Positions 11,292-23,447 of a stretch of 64,000 nucleotides of DNA are shown one piece after another (positions within the stretch are counted from its first letter, which is position 1; each line of letters starts with the position of its first letter). The DNA comes from Halichoerus grypus (taxonomy: Eukaryota > Chordata > Mammalia > Carnivora > Phocidae): contig NC_135721.1 in the NCBI RefSeq assembly GCF_964656455.1, positions 83,060,754 through 83,124,753 of the forward strand, written 5' to 3'. Made by a program: the position numbers and the translations under genes. The notes below the pieces were generated by a model. The model saw only the letters and a list, made by a program, of their open reading frames with translations. It did not search any database and was not told the DNA's origin.

Positions 11292-12533
11292 GCCCCCTTT
11301 AAAAAAAATCTTTGTGGACTCATAGATTCTTTGAGTCTTTGAGCACTTCCTTGATCTCCAGATGTTCCAGGCTTATCTTGTTTTTTCTCTGCCCCAGTCT
11401 TGGAATTAGCTATTTCTTGAAGGAGTCCTGCTTATTTTCACTGGGGAACATTGTTAAGGAATCAGGGCCTGGGCCCTGGTTGTGTGCATTGCCATCGAAG
11501 TGTCCTTGCTCCCATCTCTTTCAGGGGACAGAGCCAGGAAACGTACACACTTTTTCCAATCATGAGTTTATGCCAATATGCCCAATTTAAATCTTAACAG
11601 GTTTCTTCCTTACCTTCCCGTATTCCATATTGCTGTGTCCTTTTTCCCCACTGTGAAAATCTCATTTCTGACATCAGTAAAAAGTCATTGGCTCTACTAA
11701 CATACAGACAGAACAGTTTCAAAATTACTACGTCAATACCGTACTGACAACAAACTTAACCAAATTCAGGATTTCTCTGTAGTTCTTTCTGTCCTCACAA
11801 TATGTCCCACTGAGGATGTTCAGTTAGAGTATTATGTTCAAAAGCTACTTGTGATAATTTTGTTTAATACCCGATACAAGTCAAAGTTCATTTCTTGGTT
11901 TGTATTCAGTTTTCTTCTTTCTGATAAAGTATTTAAACCATATATGTGGTTCAAAAGTCAAAGTACCTAAAAATTAGCTGCCTCTTGGGGAAATCTCGAG
12001 CCTTCTGCACCCTTTCAGTGTGTTTTATCTGTCTTTCTGCAGATATTAACATTAGTCTGTGTGGATGCTGCCCTTACTCTGGGTGTTGACCCAGCAGGTA
12101 GCATCCTGTGCAGACTCTTTGCCTCCCTTTGGCGGAGAGCGAGCGCTCTGCCGGACGCATGCAGATGCGCCCTCGCTGTTGTACAGCTGTGTTACACTCC
12201 CGTGTGCACGCACCTGTCTCCTGCGGAAGGCGTTTCAGTGATTTCAGAGATGTTGCTGTCACAAAGGCTGCTGCAGCGAAGAAACCCGTGCACACGCTCC
12301 CACCGGGGCCGCTGGTTCTCTCGGCCTCCCCAGCAGGGGCTGTTGGCAAACGTTTGCATTTTCACCAGTCTGAAAAATGGCATCTCCTTGTTTTAATTTG
12401 CTTTTCTCTTATTGTGAGTGTCATGAAGCATCTTTTGAAATGTTTAAGGGCTATTAATATATCTTCCTCTGAGAACCGTTTATGGGTTTGCTCATTTTTC
12501 TATTGAGTTGTTGGTTCTTTTTTTCCCCATTCA

Positions 12534-12637
12534 TTTTTTTTTTTTTTAAGTAGGCTCCACACCCAACATGGGGCTTGAACTCACGACCCCGAGATCAAGA
12601 GTCACATCCTCCTCCCACTGAGCCAGCCAGGCTCCCC
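12534..12637 (-). mobile_element. Can-SINE, short older type, antisense
   Basis: It carries TGGGGCTTGAACTCACGACC, GAGATCAAGAGTCACATCCT and GAGCCAGCCAGGCTCCCC, the short Can-SINE variant. A T-run at 12534-12547 represents its A-tail. It sits inside the ancient L1 tract. The same subtype recurs at 43416-43540. Confidence 0.85.
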
Positions 12638-14901
12638 TCTTTTCCAGGGACTTTTAAGAACCCTTTATATATGTGTTAACTGTTCTCTGTGAAGTAAATG
12701 GCAATTATTTTCTCATGCCTGGTGTGGTGTGGAGAAAAATATATTTGGTCTTTGTCCCCTGTGGGCACAAAGCTGCTAAAACTCCTGGGATTTCCTGAGT
12801 GATAGGAGTGTCTTTTTTTGCTCATGAGAACCCCTCTTTGATCACACCTGAGTTGATGCCAATGAAGTGATTTAGGGTGGGCTCCTGGGTAGCCAGGATG
12901 GGGCCGGTCACGAGAAGGATCCCACCCACGAACCTCCAGGAAGGGGTGCTGGAGATTGAGCTCTACAGAAACTTGGACAGTGGGATTTGTAGAGCTCCCC
13001 AGTTGTGGAACGCAACGGGGGACTGGGAGGGTGGTACGCCAGAGAGGGCATGGACGGTCCAGTCCCCTCCCCATACCTTGCCCTGTGCATCTCTTCCACT
13101 TGTCTGTTTCTGAGTTGTATCCTTTATAATGAACCAGTACGTGTAAGTAAACTGTTTGCCCGAGTTCTTGGAGCCATTCTAGCAAGTTACCAAACCCAAG
13201 GATGGGGGGGGTCATGAAAACCCCCAATTTATAGCCACTTCATCAGAAGTATAGGGACTTGTGATTGGTGTCTGAAGTGGGGGCAGCCTTGTGGGACTGA
13301 GCCCTTAACATGGGTCTGTCCTAACTCTAGGTTGTTAGTGTGAGGCGTGAGAATTGAATTGAATTGTTGGATACCCACATAGTGAGTGTCCAGAGAGTTG
13401 GAGAATTGGTTGTTAGTGTGGGAAAAAGCCACACATTCAGTGTTAGAGGTGTTCTGAGGGTAGAAACAGATTTTAGGACCTGGGAGTCTTTATTTTCAAC
13501 AGCTTTCCTGTCCGCCCCCCCCCCCCCTCCCCACACACACACAGTTCTTAAGACACTGGCTAAGGTGTTTGACGAGAGAAATGAGACTAGGGACTGGGAA
13601 GGAATGGGCATGCCCTCAAGGCCCAGGGGTTGGTACTTCAGAGGATGAATAGGATTTGGACAGTAGGGTTGAAGGTGTAGGTGCCAGCATGACCATGTAC
13701 ATGGAGGTGACAGTGCAAGGAGCAGGTCCTTCTGGTCCTTAACGGCAGCATTTGAAGTCTGCCTCCACATAAACTTCATTCAGTGAGCTGAGTAGACAAA
13801 CATTCGATCAAAATTCATGCAGCATGAGAAGTTAGAGATTGCAGTGAACATATTTCAAAATATGCAAGCATTAGGGCAGGGCCAAATAGAATCAGCTTTG
13901 CATTTGGGGTCAGCCCGTCTAGCCTGGATATTGCACTCTCCCGCCGGTATCCTGCTACCTCGTGTAGATGCGTGGGCAGGTTTTAGGCCTGGTGTGTGGT
14001 GCTGCTATGTAGGCCGGGATATCAAGAGCCTGGTTGTTGTGATGTCGAAGAGCTTTCCTGAGTAGATGTTTAACAGGCAGGCCCGGTTGCCAGATTCTCC
14101 ATATGTGTTGAATCCACGTTAATGCCTACTCCCCACCCCCCCTTTTTTCCTTGCTTTATGTTCTACAAATGTTTGGGTCTTAGGAGCTCCTGCAGGCTAC
14201 GTGTGAGAAGAATGATTCCGGGTTGGCCCTTTTTGGAGAAGGGCAGTTTCACTTGCCCTCATTCGACTCATTCTGTGGCTTGGGGACAGTCATCTATCTA
14301 ACCCTGCTGTTTCATTTTTATGCACTTGCAACAAGGAGATACTGTGTTCTCTTATACCTTGCAGGTACTAATACTTTTTAGAAAACACTATGAGGAATTG
14401 ACAGAATTTCTTTAAAGAGATGATAGCTTCACTTGTGAGCCACCTGGGAGAAAAGATGTTTCCAGGGATAGGTGTGAGAAAGTGATGTGTGGGGAGGCTG
14501 TCCTCACGTAGGAAGGGCAGTGACAGCGGGCAAGCAGGTGCTCCCCAGGGGTGGCCAGGGTGTTCTTTCTCTCCCTTTCATTCAGAAGGACAAGGAGTGA
14601 ATTTCAGGTTAATCCATGAGTTTCTTTGAGTTTTTGGTTAAGCTTTCTATTTTTCTAACCAAAATAAGTAAGTGCCCTAAAGCAGCAGCAACAAACACTT
14701 GAATTCCCCTTATCGTAGTCTTTCTCAGAAAGAGTCTGAGCATCTAGGAAAATGAAAACAATTTTGTTAGGGTGGTGAGGCCTTGGAATTTTATACTTAG
14801 TATCTGAACATTTTTATACTCTTTCTGAAAACAAGCTGTTTCTAAGTTAGAATTCAGTTAACATATGTAATGTAAGTGATCTGAGTTTCATTTATTTATC
14901 T

Positions 14902-15086
14902 GTTTTTAAAGATTTTATTTCATTTAGAGAGAGAGAAGGGGCACAGGAGGGGCAGAGGGAGAGAGAGGATCCCAAGTAGACTCCCCACTGAGTGGGGAGC
15001 CTGACACGGGGCTCGATCCCTGAGATCATGACCTGAGCCAGAGCCAAGAGTTGGACGCTTAACCGGCTGAGCCACCCAGGCACCCC
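14902..15086 (-). mobile_element. Can-SINE, antisense (first of a tandem pair)
   Basis: From AAAGATTTTATTTCATTTAG to GAGCCACCCAGGCACCCC it is a standard antisense Can-SINE with the GGCTCAGGTCATGATCTC motif on the minus strand. Its head abuts a TATTTATTTATT stretch into which a second Can-SINE inserted in the same orientation. Confidence 0.93.
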
Positions 15087-15087
15087 T

Positions 15088-15309
15088 ATTTATTTATTTA
15101 TTTCTTATTTATTTATTTATTTATTTTTAAGATTTTATTTATTTGCCAGAGACACAGCGAGAGAGGGAATACAAGCAGGGGAGGTGGGAGAGGGAGAAAC
15201 AGGCTTCCTGCCAAGCAGGGAGCCCGATGGGGGGCCCGATCCTAGGACCCTGGGATCATGACCTGAGCTGAAGGCAGACGCTTAACGACTGAGCCACCCA
15301 GGCGCCCCC
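15088..15309 (-). mobile_element. Can-SINE, antisense (second of a tandem pair)
   Basis: It runs from a (TTTA)n tail to GAGCCACCCAGGCGCCCC. CTATTTATTTATTT occurs at 15086 onward and again just after the element at about 15310. That makes it the probable TSD and places the insertion directly beside the head of the 14902-15086 copy. Confidence 0.93.
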
Positions 15310-15721
15310 CTATTTATTTATTTTTAAAGATGTGAGCAGACTGGTCTGTTATACCGGCAACAGAAGGTTAAAGGGGTAGGATGGCTCCGTTGGAATCAAG
15401 TGAAAGAATCACATTAATCTGACACTGTCAGGGGCCAACGACAGTCCTTGTGGAAATGGTTACTAGTGAATGATAAGGGGCCATAAATGGTGGTTCTCCT
15501 TGAAACTTGCATGTAGGCAAATCAGGATCTTAGTTCTGTTGTTCCTCTTAGTTTTTTTTTTTAATTTATTTTTGTAGAATTTTACTCTGATTCCTTGCTC
15601 TCCTTAACTCCCAGTTCCTCTTAGTTATTTAAAGGACAAAATTTCTGTCCTAGGCCCTCAAAGCAATGAAAGCCCCCCCTTCCCGCTTCTGCCACTGATG
15701 CAGGTGCAGAAATGCAGTGTG

Positions 15722-15870
15722 AGGAGTGACCTACTTAGATAATGCTACTGTCTTGCAGTGAGGCACGGGGGAGGATAATCTCCCCATTTTATATATGGGG
15801 AAACTGAGGCAGAGGGCAGTCATATGACCTGCCCCAGCTCTTAGTCTGGTACTCCATGGTGGTATAGAAG
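15722..15870 (-). repeat. MIR SINE remnant
   Basis: TCTCCCCATTTTATATATGG, GGGGAAACTGAGGCAGAGGG and CATATGACCTGCCCCAGCTC are the complement of the MIR core. The flanks are too diverged to define exact ends. Confidence 0.7.
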
Positions 15871-16376
15871 GACCTGAAGGAACCCCAAGGCTGCACCTAC
15901 CCCATCTCTTAGCTTCAGTATAGACTTTTAGTGACACTTGTCCTGAAAGAATTTGCACTTCGAAGCAGCCCTGTTGGGGTGCCTACAAGGTGGAAGGGCA
16001 GGAGGTATTTTAGAGGATCTCTGGACATTGCCCTTGTCTTGTTGGGGGGTAGTCAACTGGCTTCTGGTCCTCTTATTTGGCCCTGCAGTAGGGGTCCCCC
16101 CTCTTCCTTATGACTCTGACCTGGTTGATGAGCATGGTGGGCCCAGGTGGCTGCTGGGTAGCTTGTCTGCACTGAAGCCCCCACAGCCCCGATGCCCCAG
16201 CTTGGGTGGTTGGAAGGCCTGTCCCTCTGTTCTAGCAGCAGTGTTCTGTCCAGGCTGGGGTGCTGAGTTTACAAGGCCCACAGCCCTTCTGAGCCAGAGT
16301 AGCGGGTCTTGTACCTGCACCTGCCTGGTCCCCCACCACTGAGCACCTGAGACCTTCTTGAGGCCTCTGAGGCACC

Positions 16377-16740
16377 TGCCCCCCCTCAAGCTCCAAACAC
16401 TTCCTCCCCCACCCCACCTGCCTGCCACACCCACTCTTACCCTTCCCCCTTCCACATTCCTACCTCCCCCTTCTCACATACCCACCTCACCTAGTCCCTG
16501 GTACTCCCCCACTGTCCACTCACTTCCCTCTTCCTCTCTCCCTCTCCCCCTCAATCTCACCCCTTCCTCTAAGGATCACCTTACTCTCTACCTGTCCCTT
16601 TATCCCCTCTCCTGCTCTCCTCCCCACTCCCCCACCTAGTCCATACTACTTCCATCTCTTTCCCTCCCTCCCTCCCCTCTCCCTACTCTCACCAACCCCC
16701 AACACCCCCTCCACACTCGCCCCTCATCTGGCTTCTCCCA
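16377..16740. repeat. Polypyrimidine (C/T) tract, about 360 bp
   Basis: The + strand is almost entirely C and T with isolated A/G, without a fixed unit: blocks of CCTCCC, CTCTCC and CCCTTCC alternate with CA-containing spacers. Long R/Y asymmetric tracts can adopt triplex (H-DNA) structure and often vary in length. No gene or transposon is apparent in it; the open frame across it is a composition artefact. Confidence 0.85.
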
Positions 16741-17189
16741 CATGCCCCTTTCCTCATGTTCTCCTGGACTGTGCCATCCCTGAGAAGGGCTGTGCGCAGA
16801 AGGCTGGCATTTTCCAGGCCTGTTAGGGTGACCTACAGACACAGCCATTCCACGTGATTCTGACCCTGCGGATGGCCACCCCACCAGTGGGAAATCCGCA
16901 CACTGGTTCCAGGGGCGTGGCCTACCTGGCTGCCGCCTGGGTGACACCAGTGGGCACCGTGGTTTGAGATGTCCCTCCTCAGTCCCTCCCGCACCTTCTT
17001 TCCCTCTCCACCTCTTCAAATACAAAATGAAAAGTCCGACTTAAAAGCATCATTCAGATTTTTAAACTTCCCATTTAAAACTAATTTGTAAATAGGGAAA
17101 TAGGGTACTCAATGTGGAAAAACTTAGAGAATGAAGTACAAAGATAAAATCTCAATCCTCACAATTTTAGCATATTAAAAATGTCTTTC

Positions 17190-17345
17190 CATACAGAAAT
17201 AGTGATGTCTCTTCATTTGAAATGAGGTCTTTCTTTTTGACCCTCAGTAAAGTTTTATAATTTCTTTCATGTAGATTTTGTATATTTTTTGTGAAGTTTA
17301 TCAAGTTTCTCTTTAGCATTCTCAGTAGATCCAGTAGCAAATATA
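17190..17345 (-). repeat. Ancient L1 ORF2 fragment, antisense
   Basis: Read on the minus strand it translates to an L1-like stretch with residues such as NLINFTKNIQNLHERNYKTL. It is short and degenerate. Assignment rests on that resemblance alone. Confidence 0.4.
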
Positions 17346-18488
17346 TTATTAACAAAGCAACTTTTAACATCAGGCTGTAAAATTACCCCCAAAGTTGTAT
17401 TCCATTTTTAAAATATTTCTCCTTTGTGCTTTGCACTAATCAATATATATACACATACTCTTTCTGTCTTGTTCTTAATCATAGTGTTCTACTTTCTAAA
17501 AAAGGTTACTACACCTTTATGCATTACATCATGTTTTCACATTCTGGGTTTGGTCACGTGAGCTCCTTTCTCCGTTTAGAAGTTGTAGTGAGGAGTGTGA
17601 ATTTTCCTTTTCTTCTTACCTACTTTAAAAAAATTCTTTTTTCTGATGTTCTTTGCCTTCAGTATTCTAAAAATAGATTCATCCCCATTTACTATCAGAC
17701 TTAATCGGTGGTGTTCACTGGAAGCTAGTTGAAAAGGAAATGCTTGCAGTACAGAGCTGTTGCTTTGTCAGTTTTCAGCAGATTCATCACCCACTTGGCA
17801 GCAAAAGGGTATTGAGTGGCCTGCTCTGTGCTGGGATCTGGAAATTCACGCCTTCTCCTGACTTCTGTTTCCACCCGGAAGTGGGAAGTGATTGGTCAGA
17901 AGGGAAGAGCACTGGGTCAGTTTCAGAGTGAATCCACAGGAAGTGAGGTCTGTGGTTGTGATTTAGGCTTCGAGGGCTGTACCAGGGATGGTACACGCAG
18001 TGCTTTCATCTCTCCTGCCCGCAGCCCTGCGGCTGGGCTGGGAAGGGAAGGATTCGCCCTTTGCTCTCCTTTTTCTTCAGTGAATCTGTTTCTTCTTTTT
18101 GTCAGAAAACTAAGGAGATGCTTTTATTTCGTAGCCTCAAGGGACGTCTATTTCATTTTCTATTGTTGGAGAGAAAATATTGCCATACTTCCTTAGGTTG
18201 AGCCTACATCTTTTTAAGTGGGAAAAAGCAAAAGAAATGTGGCAACTTTGTATCATGCTAGGCATCTATTGGTATCTGTGAAGCCACAGGAGGGGAGAAG
18301 GGAGAGTCCACTTTTTGTCACTTATATCTGTCCCTAATGTGATTTGAAGAATCAAAGTGCTTGTTTGCTTTCTGGGGTGGTCTGGCATTTTTCTATCTTT
18401 TTTTGTGCCTGTTTCTCTAAACTTGATATTACTGTCTAGGAGTTCAGATTAAGCAGTTTTTGAATGTTTAATTAAATAGTAGTACTAT

Positions 18489-18694
18489 GGGGCACCTGGG
18501 TGGCTCAGTCAGTTAAGTATCTGCCTTCGGCTCAGGTCATGATTCCAGGGTCTTGAGATTGAGCCCCACATCAGGCTCCCTGCTCAGTGGGGAGTCTGCT
18601 TCTCCCTCATCCTCTGCAGCTCTCTCTGTCAAATAAATAAATAAAATCTTGTGCTCTCTCTGTCAAATAAATAAATAAAATCTTTAAAAAAAAT
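18489..18694 (+). mobile_element. Can-SINE, sense, with internal duplication
   Basis: It begins GGGGCACCTGGGTGGCTCAG and ends in TAAATAAATAAAATCTTTAAA. The 3' part is duplicated in tandem: a 32-nt segment from GCTCTCTCTGTCAAATAA through AAAATCTT occurs at 18619-18650 and again at 18653-18684. The left and right flanks share only a weak AATAG...ACT-type TSD. Confidence 0.9.
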
Positions 18695-18969
18695 AGAACT
18701 GTGCACTAGAACCTTGAGAATATGTTTGAGTGGAATGTGTTTACAAATTTATTTGTGTCCTGATGTGAAGAGGCAGAAGTGATTTTGTCAGGTGAATATT
18801 TGGGGACAGAATGCATCTTAATTCCAGCTGCAAGAAATAGACACATAGTGATAATAACATATGGTAAATATCATGGTAGCTTTCTGTTGATAGATTGTTG
18901 CCTCTGAGTATTGACTTGAAGGACCTAGAGGAAACCAAGATATTTTATGATGGTTAAGAGTAAGTTACA

Positions 18970-20006
18970 TCAGGAAATCCAAATCAAAACCTCAGTGAGG
19001 TACCACCTCACACCAGTCAGAATGGCTAAAATTAACAAGTCAGGAAATGACAGATGTTGGCAGGGATGCGGAGAAAGGGGAACCCTCCTACACTGTTGGT
19101 GGGAATGCAAGCTGGTGCAGCCACTCTGGAAAACAATATGGAGGTTCCTCAAAAAGTTGAAAATAGAGCTACCATACGACCCAGCAATTGCACTACTGGG
19201 TATTTACCCGAAAGATACAAATGTAGGGATCCAAAGGGGTACGTGCACCCTGATGTTTATAGCAGCAATGTCCACAATAGCCAAACTATGAAAAGAGCCA
19301 AGATGTCCATTGACAGATGAATGGATAAAGAAGAGGTGGTATATATATACAATGGAATATTATGCAGCCATCAAAAGGAATGAAATCTTGCCATTTGCAA
19401 CGACGTGGTTGGAACTGGAGGGTATTATGATGAGCGAAATAAGTCAATCAGAGAAAGACATGTATCATATGACCTCACTGATATGAGGAATTCTTAATCT
19501 CAGGAAACAAACTGAGGGTTGCTGGAGTGGTAGGGGTGGGAGGGATGGGGTGGCTGGGTGATAGACATTGGGAAGGGTATGTGCTATGGTGAGTGCTGTG
19601 AATTGTGTAAGACTATTGAATCACTGACCTGTACCTCTGAAACAAATCATACGTTATATGTTAAAAAAAAAAAGAAGATAGCAGGAAGGGAAAAATGAAA
19701 GGGGGGAAATCAGAGGGGGAGACGAACCATGAGAGACTATGGACTCTGAGAAACAAACTGAGGGTTCTAGAGGGAAGGGGGTGGGGGATGGGTTAGCCTG
19801 GTGATGGGTATTAAAGAGGGCAGGTACTGAATGGAGCACTGGGTGTTATATGCAAATCATGGAACACTACATCAAAAACTAATGATGTAATGTATGGTGA
19901 TTAACATAACATAATAAAAAAAAACTAATGATGTATGGTGATTAATTTAACATAATAAAATATATATTTATATAAAAAATAAAATAAATATATTCTGCAA
20001 TAAAAA
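18970..20006 (+). mobile_element. 5'-truncated L1, sense, composite 3' end
   Basis: Starts within the distal end of ORF2; a degenerate frame containing [16 protein letters not shown] and [16 protein letters not shown] is visible. It continues into a carnivore-type 3' UTR ending GTTATATGTTAAAA near 19660. A second L1 3' segment then follows (GAACCATGAGAGACTATGGA to ATTAACATAACATAATAAAA). A 14-bp TSD, AAGAGTAAGTTACA, flanks the whole composite at 18956-18969 and 20007-20020. It was therefore inserted as one unit. A near-identical composite lies at 28897-29957. Confidence 0.92.
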
Positions 20007-20970
20007 AAGAGTAAGTTACAGTTTGGATACTAAGGTGCAAGGGGCATTGATATATGTCTTTTGGGGCTTAGTTTTAATTCACAGTTTTAACATTCTAACA
20101 ATATGGAAGCATTTGGAAGATCTCTTTCCCTCTTCTTCCCCTTTCCAGCTAACCCTTTTTACCTTCCTGTCAGTTACTGGTTGACATTTTAGTATGTCTG
20201 TATGAATCATCTAGATAGTTCCCTCTGCATTATGTATTCATAAAATATATTTAGGTATTTTTAAAATGTAAATGGTTTATACCATGGATTTTTCTGTGAT
20301 TTGCTTTTGTAGTTAACATATGGAGAAAATCTTTCAATGCAGAGATCTCATTTGTCTAAATGGTTGCCTAGAACTCAGTGGTCGATGTGTATCATGGGTT
20401 GTTCTCACTTAAAGGAAGGCTTGCATGGCTGAGGCTTTCAATGGGAGAGTTCTTCCCTTCAAACTTGTTCTTACAGCTTTCTTGAATAAAAGTGAAACCT
20501 GTTAAGGATAGCTCAATATTTAGAATTTTAAACCTTTACCTTAAAGACTGTCTTGGCTTTTCAAGGTCAGTGTGTGGAATTTCTGTTGTAATTTTCATTC
20601 TGCTACAGATGGGTCCTTTGGGCATCCTGCCCAGGAGAATGGTCAGGGGGAGCCTTGGGATTGGCCTGTGTTTGGAGAGGGCACTCCTCCTGGGCCTCGA
20701 GCATGGGGGAGCCAAGGGAGGGAGCACTGGACACCCTTTGGGGAGAAAGTCAGATGCTCTGGTTATGCCAGGGCTTTGCTGTGCAGAGTGACTGTGACAC
20801 CCAGTCTCTGTCCCTAATAAGTGTGCCCGGTTGAGCTCGTGGGGACCCGGTCCTAAGCAAGCTTTATCTCAGCGGTACCTTGCTGTCTATCAGAGATGAG
20901 ACCATCTATGACAAGGTGCTGATTATTTCATAATTGGGAAGCACAAATATGATGTAAGAATCCCCCAGAC

Positions 20971-21176
20971 GGGCGCCTGGGTGGCTCAGTCGGTTAAACG
21001 TCTGCCTTCGGCTCAGGTCATGATCCCAGAGTCCTGGGATCGAGCCCCGCATCGGTCTCCCTGCTCCGCGGGAAGCCTGCTTCTCCCTCTCCTACTCTCC
21101 CTGCTTGTGTTCCCTCTCTCGCTGTGTCTCTCTCTGTCAAATAAATAAACAAAATCTTAAAAAAAAAAAAAAAAAA
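20971..21176 (+). mobile_element. Can-SINE, sense, with perfect TSD
   Basis: A complete copy from GGGCGCCTGGGTGGCTCAGT to a pure A-tail of about 19 nt. A 15-bp TSD, AAGAATCCCCCAGAC, flanks it at 20956-20970 and 21177-21191. The intact TSD and uninterrupted tail make it one of the youngest insertions here and a candidate presence/absence polymorphism. Confidence 0.97.
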
Positions 21177-21380
21177 AAGAATCCCCCAGACATTCAGTGG
21201 GGTAGGAAGTCTAGGGAGGGTTGAGTGTGTTCAGAACTGCACTGGCCTGCTGGCAACAAGTGATGGAGGAGTGGGGGCCAGGGTGCTGGGGATGAGGGCA
21301 TCCTGTGTGGCTGGCATTTGGGTGGGGGAGAGTGTGCCCCATGGAACCCTTCACATGGGGGGCAGTGAAAAGAAATTCTG

Positions 21381-21382
<2 letters not shown>

Positions 21383-21422
<40 letters not shown>
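21383..21422. repeat. (AT)20 microsatellite
   Basis: An uninterrupted AT dinucleotide run of about 40 bp, followed shortly downstream by CATATACATATATATGG. It is likely length-variable. Confidence 0.95.
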
Positions 21423-21424
<2 letters not shown>

Positions 21425-21924
21425 CCTTAGCCTTTACAGTGTGCATATACATATATATGGGGTGCTGGGGTGCATGCTCAGGACTTTTGATAATTGGAGT
21501 GGGCAATCAAAATCGTTTGGAGAACTTGGAAATCTTGAGTAGGAAAATGACAAAGCCAGCAGCTTTCAGGACAGGATACCTGGTAAGGAAGGAGAAGTGC
21601 CGCACGGAGATGGAAGAAGTGGGAGGGCTGCAGTGGAGGGCTTCTGGTCCTGGTTGTGCAGTGGCCAGAGCCCAGGCAAGAGGCTGGCACAGGGTTGGAG
21701 TAGAGCATGTACTGAAGGGACATGTCACATGTCCTTCCCAGTGGCCTGGGAAAAGGAAGGAAGGGCAGTGCAGAGGAAGAAGGGGCATCTAGAAATGCAC
21801 TACAATGGAAGGAGGATCCGCAGAGGGCTTATTTGAGCATTGTTTAACTCTGTTGTCCTCTTAACAAAACATGGGGTGTCTTTTGAGCACGGGAGAACAA
21901 CAGAGGTAGGCAGTTTACTGCAGA

Positions 21925-22105
21925 GAATCTTAGACTGTGGGTGAATCGGCATCACCTGGAGCTCTCATTAAATCCCAGGGGCTGTGCCCCATCCCAGAGC
22001 TTCTGATTCAGGAGAGCTCAGCGGGCTGGGGAATCTGCATTTCTGACAGGGTCCCATGTGACACTCCTGCCACCGCTCCGGGGACACGTTTTGTGTAGCT
22101 CTGTT
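21925..22105. mobile_element. MER5A-type hAT-Charlie remnant
   Basis: Contains ATCGGCATCACCTGGAGCTC, GAGCTTCTGATTCAGGAGAG and GGGAATCTGCATTTCTGACA, the same element type as 5886-6054. It is non-autonomous with no coding content. Confidence 0.7.
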
Positions 22106-23265
22106 CTAAGGAACTATTTGTCCTGTACAGCTATTGAGGGTCCCTGGGGAAGAGAGATTCTCTTATCCAGGCTTTTAAAACAGAATGGTAGAGTTCTTTG
22201 ATACGATAGTTGAGTAAATGGTTTTGGATTCTGGATTTTTCTAACTTACCAGTTTGGGGGATTTTAATAAGTCACCCTGTGTTTTGTAAGCCATGATGCT
22301 GCCCTGCTTGGAATGGACAGAAGCAACTCAGTGTCCTCTCCGGACCTGAAGAATGTATTTCAGACTTTCTTCCTGCGAGCTGTAGAAATTAAAATACAGA
22401 GGTGTACAAAAAGGTCTTACCCCATGTCTCTCAGAGTTCTGTGAAGACATCTGCATGTAGTTTTAAACATGTATGTAGTTTTAAAAAGCAAAAAATTGAT
22501 TCTACTGTTTCTGTTCTCACTTAATAGCGACATTTTTACATGTAATAAAGACTCTTCAGAGGACGATATGTCCTCTGCAAAGTCTATGGTCTCTTCCCCT
22601 TTTAATCACTTTGTTAAAAAAAAAAAAAAAAGGAACATCTTGGGGCAAAATTTTTTCCCATGGGAACGTCAGTACAATTGTATTAGATAAGCCTGTGAGA
22701 CTGCATGAGTCACTCAAAATGTTTTATAGCCGCAGGTCGGGACCTGGCAGCTGGGACTGCGGGGAGTGCAGGGCAGGGCCTAGAAGGTGCTGCTGTCTTG
22801 CCTGCTTCCACAGCCTGGGCCCAGGGCTGGGGGGCCCCCAGAGCGGGGCTAGTGTCACAGGGAGGGCGCAGAAGTAGGTGCTCCAGAGGCTGCTCGGCCA
22901 CCCCAAGTAGCCTTTTTCTCTGAGACAGGTTTCCTCCCGTCTAACTGCTCAGGACAGTCAGAGGCCTGGCCGGGTGTGTGGGGTGCAGGGTTTTGGGCTC
23001 GGTTCCTTCAGGGCAGGCAGGAGGCAAAGATCCCCATTCAGTGACTGCTCCCCGTTGAGGTATGATGCTGCCTGACCCCGAACCCCTAATTCTTCTAGTG
23101 GGAACTGGAGACGTTGAATCTCCCCCCTTCTGCACATCTCCCTTTCTTATTCAAGAATTAAAAACAGAAGAGTATCTCCTAATTTGAACCTTCTGCTCCA
23201 TATAAACAACTCTTTTAATGCTTTTCTTATTATAAGAGTAGTGTATTAAAAAAAAAAAAAAAGTA

Positions 23266-23447
23266 GGGGTACCTGGGTGGCGCAGTCAGTTAAGCATCCG
23301 ACTCTTGGTTTCAGCTCAGGTTGTAATCGAGCCCTGTGTCAGGCTTGGGATTCTCTCTCCCCTTCCTTCTGCCCCTCCTGCTCATGCTCTTGTGCACTGT
23401 CTCTGTTTCTCTCTCTCAAATAAATAAATCTTAAAAAAAAAAAAAAA
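23266..23447 (+). mobile_element. Can-SINE, sense, diverged subtype
   Basis: Begins GGGGTACCTGGGTGGCGCAG and ends CAAATAAATAAATCTTAAAA. Its middle differs from the other copies (GACTCTTGGTTTCAGCTCAG, then TGCCCCTCCTGCTCATGC). It is flanked by matching A-rich AAAAAGTA sequence on both sides, which probably represents the TSD. Confidence 0.9.

Larger units (their letters stand above)
10040..12710 (-). mobile_element. Ancient L1 3' region, antisense, fragmented
   Basis: Successive motifs match an old mammalian L1 3' UTR and distal ORF2 read in antisense: AAAGTTGCAGACATAATATT, GCAGGCCAGTTGTCCTGT, TTGAGCACTTCCTTGATCTC and GATGTTCCAGGCTTATCTTG. Toward the right end ORF2-like sequence follows (GTCATGAAGCATCTTTTGAA). 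An MLT1 LTR (10885-11291) and a Can-SINE (12534-12637) are inserted into it. It may be several fragments rather than one copy, and it is heavily diverged with no usable frame. Confidence 0.6.

Noticed and set aside
16358..16639. 93-residue P/S/T/L-rich frame
   Set aside because: Falls in the polypyrimidine tract; amino-acid bias follows base composition.
18947..19291. 114-residue + frame, and its 193-residue counterpart at 28907-29488
   Set aside because: Both are the distal ORF2 of 5'-truncated L1 copies; the second is extended artificially by the (TA)23 run.
20971..21176. tRNA-like gene with A- and B-box elements
   Set aside because: The tRNA resemblance is that of the Can-SINE head, with poly-A tail and TSD; it is a retroposon and not a functional tRNA gene. 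The same holds for the other 14 copies.
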